Source: Candidatus Heimdallarchaeota archaeon (GTDB lineage Archaea; Asgardarchaeota; Heimdallarchaeia; Hodarchaeales; S146-22). From it: a stretch of 9,827 nt of DNA. Each line of letters starts with the position of its first letter. Position 1 is the first letter of the stretch. Positions 5,635 to 9,827 of this stretch are shown here, piece after piece. The notes beneath the pieces are model-generated. The model saw only the letters and a program-made list of their open reading frames with translations. It ran no database searches and was not told the origin of the DNA. The stretch spans positions 1 through 9,827 of the forward strand of contig WAPZ01000375.1 of the NCBI GenBank assembly GCA_015520535.1, read 5' to 3'. A program made the translations under genes and the position numbers.

Positions 5635-8061
5635 TTATGTCAGATCTGATAATTTAATTTTCCCTCGGCTTGTGAGTGCTTGTATATCATTCATAATTGT
5701 AGCGCCAACAAGTTTGATGAAACTTTCTTGCTGAGAAACAATACCAAAAGCGTCGTTTCCTTCCTCAACCGCCATCAAAACTTCTTCACCGGCTAATTCA
5801 GCGATAATGTTTCCCAATAAACTTTGAACACCTTGCATGGAAGGATCTAGATTATAAATTTCAATATTACCGGCGTTTAAAAGTTGTTTCAGCAGATCAC
5901 GCTGACTAGTGGGATCTACTTGCGTGTAAAGTTTAATTCGGCGTCGTGTATCTACGGATTTCAAAAGATTGATTGGCACGTCAGAAAAATTAGGAATAAA
6001 GAGCACCATACCGGATTTTATGCGAGAAAACATATTTTCAATGTGTTTAAAAACAGCAGTTCTTCCGTACAACGTCGCAGTGGTTACTGGTGGACGTTTA
6101 TAGCCAATTAAACGTTCCTCAAACGTTTTTAAGCTATTATGATGCGTTTCCAATAATTTTTGCGTTTCAGTTACAATTGCGGTGAAATTGTTACTAAGGG
6201 TGTTTAAATTAGACTCCAGAGTGGAAACTTGTGATTGAAGACCCGCTTTTACTGTATCCTTAAGATTTTGTGAATAAGAAAGTACTAATTGAACATATTC
6301 GTTTTGTGCATCACGTAATGAAATTTTGACATCATTGAAAGCGCGTTTGATTTCTTCCAGTGTTTCAGCATATTTAGCCAAGGTATTGTTGGCTATCGAA
6401 TCAGTGAAGCTTTTTTGGGCCATATCGATGTCATTACTAAACGAAGTCACCATTTTCTCTAAGGATTGAACTAACGTTGAAAATTGTGTAGTAAAACGGT
6501 TAAATAACTCTGTGTGTGCTGTGGAAAGATCTTTTGCTGCTGTATCGATTAGTTCATTTAAACGTTGCTGAGAATTCGCTATGGACTCCTCAAGCTGTGT
6601 ATAATAGGATTGCGCGGCTTCTTGCACTTGGCTTATTTGTGTTTCTAATTTGTCTTTAAAGCCTTGAACTAATTCTTCTAATTGTGCATTTTGAGATTTT
6701 AACCGTTCTTCGGTTTCATCTTGAAAAGCGTGTATCGTCATCTCAATATTTTTTTCATGCTCTTGTTTTTTCTCTAAAGCTGCATTCTTTGTCTCTGAAT
6801 TTGCAGTTGCAACATCTTGCGTTAATTTAGCCGTTGTTTCTCTTATAATATCAGTATGATCCTGAGCTATCTTTTCAGACAGCGTCGAGATTTCTTCAGA
6901 AAACGATTTCAGCTCAGATATGATAGAGCTTTGTGTATTATTCAGAAAACGTTGTAAATTGGAGCTTAATGTTTCAACAAGTTCATTAAATTGTTGTTTA
7001 GTTTGATTGACAAATTCAGAAAGGGTATTGAGCGATTTTTCTGTTTCTTGGCTAATCATTTCAATTTTCTTATTTACAATATCGCGTTGATTAGTAGTGA
7101 TTTTGGTGGTCAAATAGCCAAATTTGGTAGATTCGACGTCTTGGAAGGCTTCAATGGCTTTATTTACTTGTTCAAGATGACGTTGAGCCAAGCTATCAAA
7201 GCCCGCATAAACAGATTGCAGATTAGCTTTGATGTTTTCATGCATTCTGAGGACTTTTTCTTGAAGGAATTGCGTGGTGTCTTGAGCAAAGGTGGCAACG
7301 CCCGATTTTAATTGATCGACTACAAGTAAATGTTGATTTTTTGTAGTGGTAATAAATTGATCTGTCCGATTTCTGATCTGTTGAAGATTATTTTTAAGGG
7401 TTTGAGTGGTTTGTTCTACGGCTGTGCTTTTTTGTGTAGAAAAGTTGGTTACAATTTGATTAAACTCGTTTTTCAGATTCGTGAGTTCTTGTTGAAATTG
7501 ATTTTCTGCCTCAGCACGCTTTTCACCCAACTGCTGCTGCAACGTAGAATGTTTATTTTGGACCTCCTTTAATTGTGCATCTAAAAGCGCATTAACATCT
7601 TGATTAAGTTGGGTCTTTTTTTCAGTCTCGACGGTTTCAATTTTTTGTGAAGCTGCCTCTAATTTTTGCAACACCTCACTATTAGTTTTTTTTACGTCCT
7701 CTTCAGTTTTTGTGAACGCGTTTTCAATAGTAGTTTGATCTTCCTTTAATTTTTGCTGAATCGCGGAAAGATTCTCTTGAACTTTTGTTGTTAATTCTGA
7801 CACTAAGGCTTGCATCCTCTCAACAGACCCTTGAGCTGCTTCAGCAAATAACTTAAAGGGATATATCGCTACATATCGCGATGGAATCCCTTCTAATCGA
7901 TGAATCAATTGTTTTTGCATCAAATTTTCTATATTGGTGGCGACTGTTTCATATGGTAACCCCGAATATTGAATAATTTCCCCTATTGAACTATTTCCCA
8001 TTGCTAAGAGTGTTAAATAAATTTTTTCCTCATCTGGCGCTAAATCTAACGAAAATGACAT
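5635..8061 (-). CDS. TrmB-like winged-helix protein with giant coiled coil
   Basis: From ATG 8061 the protein has 808 residues. Residues 8-69 form a TrmB-type winged helix ('PDEEKIYLTLLAMGNSSIGEI', then 'SGLPYETV' as recognition helix region, then the wing 'RLEGIPSRYVAI'), expected to bind DNA. Residues about 72-652 are almost unbroken helix rich in Q, E, K, T and S with hydrophobic residues in heptad-like spacing; they lack membrane segments and nearly lack proline, as in a long dimeric coiled coil. Residues 660-796 are an alpha/beta domain ('GMVLFIPNFSD', 'RRIKLYTQVDP', 'NIEIYNLD', 'EEVLMAVEEGNDAFGIVS') like the effector or PLD-like C-terminal part of TrmB proteins, without a visible HKD motif. 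Ordinary TrmB proteins are about 250-350 residues, so the coiled coil is a large insertion between the two halves. Function is unknown; possibilities include chromosome organisation or a DNA-tethered scaffold. The gene has its own divergent promoter and terminator. Confidence 0.8.
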   Translation of the reverse strand: MSFSLDLAPDEEKIYLTLLAMGNSSIGEIIQYSGLPYETVATNIENLMQKQLIHRLEGIPSRYVAIYPFKLFAEAAQGSVERMQALVSELTTKVQENLSAIQQKLKEDQTTIENAFTKTEEDVKKTNSEVLQKLEAASQKIETVETEKKTQLNQDVNALLDAQLKEVQNKHSTLQQQLGEKRAEAENQFQQELTNLKNEFNQIVTNFSTQKSTAVEQTTQTLKNNLQQIRNRTDQFITTTKNQHLLVVDQLKSGVATFAQDTTQFLQEKVLRMHENIKANLQSVYAGFDSLAQRHLEQVNKAIEAFQDVESTKFGYLTTKITTNQRDIVNKKIEMISQETEKSLNTLSEFVNQTKQQFNELVETLSSNLQRFLNNTQSSIISELKSFSEEISTLSEKIAQDHTDIIRETTAKLTQDVATANSETKNAALEKKQEHEKNIEMTIHAFQDETEERLKSQNAQLEELVQGFKDKLETQISQVQEAAQSYYTQLEESIANSQQRLNELIDTAAKDLSTAHTELFNRFTTQFSTLVQSLEKMVTSFSNDIDMAQKSFTDSIANNTLAKYAETLEEIKRAFNDVKISLRDAQNEYVQLVLSYSQNLKDTVKAGLQSQVSTLESNLNTLSNNFTAIVTETQKLLETHHNSLKTFEERLIGYKRPPVTTATLYGRTAVFKHIENMFSRIKSGMVLFIPNFSDVPINLLKSVDTRRRIKLYTQVDPTSQRDLLKQLLNAGNIEIYNLDPSMQGVQSLLGNIIAELAGEEVLMAVEEGNDAFGIVSQQESFIKLVGATIMNDIQALTSRGKIKLSDLT

Positions 8062-8066
8062 TTTTT

Positions 8067-8071
8067 TCACC
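8067..8071 (-). promoter_or_regulatory. Ribosome-binding site that sets the TrmB-coiled-coil start
   Basis: GGTGA on the minus strand lies 5 nt before ATG 8061. A GTG at 8070 is in frame three codons upstream, but it is part of this GGTGA and has no site of its own. The same GGTGA, at 5-6 nt spacing, precedes the SCP2 and CBS genes, so the ATG is preferred. Confidence 0.65.
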
Positions 8072-8123
8072 GTTTTTGCTTATATCGTACATTTTGCGGA
8101 GAACTTTACTACTACGATTTTTA

Positions 8124-8131
8124 AATTTAAA
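8124..8131 (-). promoter_or_regulatory. TATA-like box for the TrmB-coiled-coil gene
   Basis: TTTAAATT on the minus strand lies 63-70 nt before the ATG, which predicts a start near 8100 and a leader of about 40 nt. It sits in the 252-nt divergent region shared with the CBS gene. Confidence 0.4.
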
Positions 8132-8180
8132 CCACTTAAAGCTTTCCCAATTCGGTTCATAGTCGCCGTGAAAACATAAA

Positions 8181-8188
8181 TTTATAAA
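8181..8188 (+). promoter_or_regulatory. TATA-like box for the CBS-methyltransferase operon
   Basis: TTTATAAA matches the archaeal TATA consensus well and would start transcription near 8210, leaving a leader of about 110 nt. A weaker TTTATTTTAG at 8239-8248 would give a leader of about 55 nt. A 10-bp palindrome AATTATAATT lies at 8254-8263. The rest of the divergent region shows no gene. Confidence 0.4.
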
Positions 8189-8322
8189 GTTGAAGAAAAA
8201 ATAAACACTGTTAGAGAAATCGTTTCAAAATGCAAAGCTTTATTTTAGTTAGGAATTATAATTGTAATAGAGAGATTTATGCAAAAAAAAACTCATTTTA
8301 TCCCACAACTGCGGTGAATTGA

Positions 8323-8955
8323 ATGAAACTGAACACCAATGAATATGGGTTACAAGTTAAAGATGTTATGACACAAAAAGTCATTTCTATTAACGGCAAT
8401 AGACCCGTTGCAGTGGCAGCAAAACTAATTGTAAGATATAATATTGGCTCTATTTTTGTGTTTGAAAACGATCCCATGGAATTAACCGGAATTATCACGA
8501 AAGGTGACATTATCAGTCGAGTCGTCGCCGAAGCGCTCGATCCCGGAATTATTACCTGCAAAGAGGTGGCATCAAAACCTATCTATGACTGTTATGCCGA
8601 TGAAACCTTAGAAGATATTATGGACCGCTTTTCTGATCACGACGTCGAACGACTATTAGTGAGAGATTCGTCCAGCGATCGCGCCATTGGTGTCATCTCC
8701 GTTAATGACATCATCCGTGTGGCTCCTGAACTTATTACGACAAAAATGTTGCTGCCAAAACAAGAAGAAACACCATCATTTGAAGTGCAAGAAAATTTTT
8801 ATATCAGTGGATATTGTGATGACTGCAAAAATTATTCTGATAAACTCACTGATGTCGGTGGCTATCTTCTATGTCCCAACTGTCGACAAATGAGTGAAGA
8901 ATATATGGAACGTGAAGTTGCATATAAAGAAGAACAATTAACAGAAGAAGACTGA
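8323..8955 (+). CDS. Tandem CBS-domain protein with C-terminal zinc ribbon
   Basis: This 210-residue soluble protein has two CBS domains. The first covers about 10-68 ('VKDVMTQKVISI', 'LTGIITKGDII') and the second about 77-135 ('CKEVASKPIYDC', 'AIGVISVNDIIR'). Together they form a Bateman module that typically binds adenine nucleotides, SAM or related ligands and acts as an energy or metabolite sensor. A zinc ribbon follows, with C165-x2-C168 and C184-x2-C187 ('GYCDDCKNY', 'LCPNCRQM'), then a highly acidic tail (192-210). No catalytic domain is fused, so it probably regulates a partner through the ribbon or tail. CBS plus zinc-ribbon proteins are found in archaea, but the partner is generally unknown. 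GGTGA at 8313-8317, 5 nt upstream, supports the start. A methyltransferase gene follows after 15 nt and is probably cotranscribed. Confidence 0.88.
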   Translation: MKLNTNEYGLQVKDVMTQKVISINGNRPVAVAAKLIVRYNIGSIFVFENDPMELTGIITKGDIISRVVAEALDPGIITCKEVASKPIYDCYADETLEDIMDRFSDHDVERLLVRDSSSDRAIGVISVNDIIRVAPELITTKMLLPKQEETPSFEVQENFYISGYCDDCKNYSDKLTDVGGYLLCPNCRQMSEEYMEREVAYKEEQLTEED

Positions 8956-8970
8956 GCAAATGTTTTTAAA

Positions 8971-9804
8971 ATGTGTAATCCCAATTATTTAACATTTTTT
9001 GAAGTAAATAAAGCACGTTGGAATGAATTAGTAGCTCACCACGTCAAATCCGATTTTTATGACCTCCACGGCTTTTTAAACGGAAAAAATACATTAACAA
9101 ACATTGAAACGAAGGAAATCGGTAATTTACTCCACGGAAAATTGGTTCTTCATTTACAATGCCATTTTGGTTTAGACACATTTTCTCTAGAACGTTTTGG
9201 GGCATCCAACGTTATTGGAATTGATTTTTCTGAAAAAGCCATTGAATTCGCACTACAAATCAAAAAACAAATAAAAAGCAATGCCGATTTTATTTGTGCA
9301 AATATTTATGATCTGCCTCAGATTCTCTCCGCCCGCGACCAATTTGATATTGTTTTTACCTCTTATGGAGTTCTTTGCTGGTTGCCCGACCTCAAAGAAT
9401 GGGCAAAGATCATTTCTCTTTTTTTAAAAAAACATGGTTTCTTTTATATCGTTGAAGACCATCCATTCGCTACAATTTTTGAAAATGACCCAAACTCGCC
9501 CGAACTTAAGGTACAATATCCTTATTTTCAATCGAATGAGCCCTTACAGCTTGAAAACGACTTTTCATATGCTACCGACGTGAAATTAGAAAATAAAATT
9601 ACTTATGAGTGGAATCATCCCCTCAGCAACATTTTTAATGTCTTAATGGAAGCCGGATTAACGATAGAGTTTTTTCATGAATTTCCATTCAGTTCATGGA
9701 AACGTTTTCCCTTTATGGAAAAAAATCATGACGGATTCTGGCGTTTAACAAATTCGCCCTACTCCATTCCTTTGACGTTTTCTCTAAAAACTCACAAAAA
9801 ATAA
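8971..9804 (+). CDS. Class I SAM-dependent methyltransferase
   Basis: This 277-residue cytosolic protein has the seven-strand Rossmann-like methyltransferase core. Motif I is V59-LHLQCHFGLDT, a variant in which the common D-x-G-C-G-x-G is replaced by H-L-Q-C-H-F-G. Motif II is 'VIGIDFSEKAI' (81-91, with D85 expected to hold the SAM ribose). 'ADFICANIYDLP' (105-116) and 'FDIVFTSYGVLCWLPDL' (125-141) are motifs III-IV, followed by 'FFYIVEDHP' (157-165). An L-H-L-Q-C-H-F-G-x-D-T motif is typical of one widespread, mostly bacterial group of uncharacterised methyltransferases. The C-terminal third (about 165-277) is rich in F, W and Y and probably forms the substrate cap. The substrate is unknown. 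It follows the CBS gene by 15 nt with no clear Shine-Dalgarno site, so translation may be coupled to the upstream gene. The ATG at 8971 is the only early start in frame. Confidence 0.85.
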   Translation: MCNPNYLTFFEVNKARWNELVAHHVKSDFYDLHGFLNGKNTLTNIETKEIGNLLHGKLVLHLQCHFGLDTFSLERFGASNVIGIDFSEKAIEFALQIKKQIKSNADFICANIYDLPQILSARDQFDIVFTSYGVLCWLPDLKEWAKIISLFLKKHGFFYIVEDHPFATIFENDPNSPELKVQYPYFQSNEPLQLENDFSYATDVKLENKITYEWNHPLSNIFNVLMEAGLTIEFFHEFPFSSWKRFPFMEKNHDGFWRLTNSPYSIPLTFSLKTHKK

Positions 9805-9827
9805 GAAATTAACATTAACGTTTATAC

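Noticed and set aside
6991..7572. Two open frames (106 and 80 codons) opposite the coiled-coil gene
   Set aside because: They are rich in F, L and I because they are antisense to a Q/E/K/N-rich coiled coil. They have no recognisable domain.
8068..8070. GTG start for the TrmB-coiled-coil gene
   Set aside because: This codon forms part of the GGTGA site that serves ATG 8061 and has no ribosome site of its own.
8150..8176. GGTTCATAGTC resembling a tRNA T-arm
   Set aside because: There is no acceptor stem, anticodon arm or D-arm around it.
8279..8317. 12-codon upstream open frame ending in the CBS ribosome-binding site
   Set aside because: The overlap of its stop with GGTGA is suggestive of an attenuating peptide, but its own ribosome site is weak and a frame this short is expected by chance.

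Overview
The window reads as a stretch of AT-rich archaeal chromosome. The archaeal markers are a TFS/TFIIS-type RNA polymerase cleavage factor, an EndoQ-type repair nuclease ending in a PCNA-interacting motif, a FlaI/GspE-like archaeal secretion ATPase, a TrmB-type winged-helix protein, TATA-like boxes 25-30 nt ahead of plausible start sites, and oligo-T terminators. Several genes use a GGTGA or GGAGGT Shine-Dalgarno site 5-7 nt before the start. A beta-oxidation-type dehydrogenase next to an SCP2 lipid-binding protein would fit an Asgard archaeon, but this placement is inference and no rRNA or other phylogenetic marker is present.

Layout. A small SCP2-like lipid-carrier gene (129-557, +) faces the TFS gene (706-1041, -). 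A 365-nt divergent intergenic region with three inverted repeats separates TFS from a 3-hydroxyacyl-CoA dehydrogenase (start corrected to 1407, ends 2552, +). Convergent to it is a minus-strand pair, EndoQ (4114-5439) followed after 7 nt by a secretion-type ATPase (2595-4106). Upstream on the same strand is a very large TrmB-like protein (5635-8061). It has an N-terminal winged helix, about 580 residues of predicted coiled coil and a C-terminal alpha/beta domain. A divergent promoter region separates it from a plus-strand pair: a two-CBS-domain protein with a C-terminal zinc ribbon (8323-8955) and, 15 nt later, a class I SAM methyltransferase (8971-9804).

How the genes may fit together. SCP2 and the dehydrogenase suggest acyl-CoA or lipid handling. 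EndoQ is a damage endonuclease (uracil, hypoxanthine, xanthine, AP sites) that is probably recruited by PCNA. Its operon partner is an orphan secretion-type ATPase with a degenerate Walker B region and a C-terminal PIP-like sequence, so it may not work in secretion. The most unusual item is the TrmB-coiled-coil protein, whose architecture suggests a DNA-anchored structural or chromosome-organising role rather than a simple sugar-responsive regulator. No mobile elements, CRISPR arrays, tRNAs or rRNAs were found.
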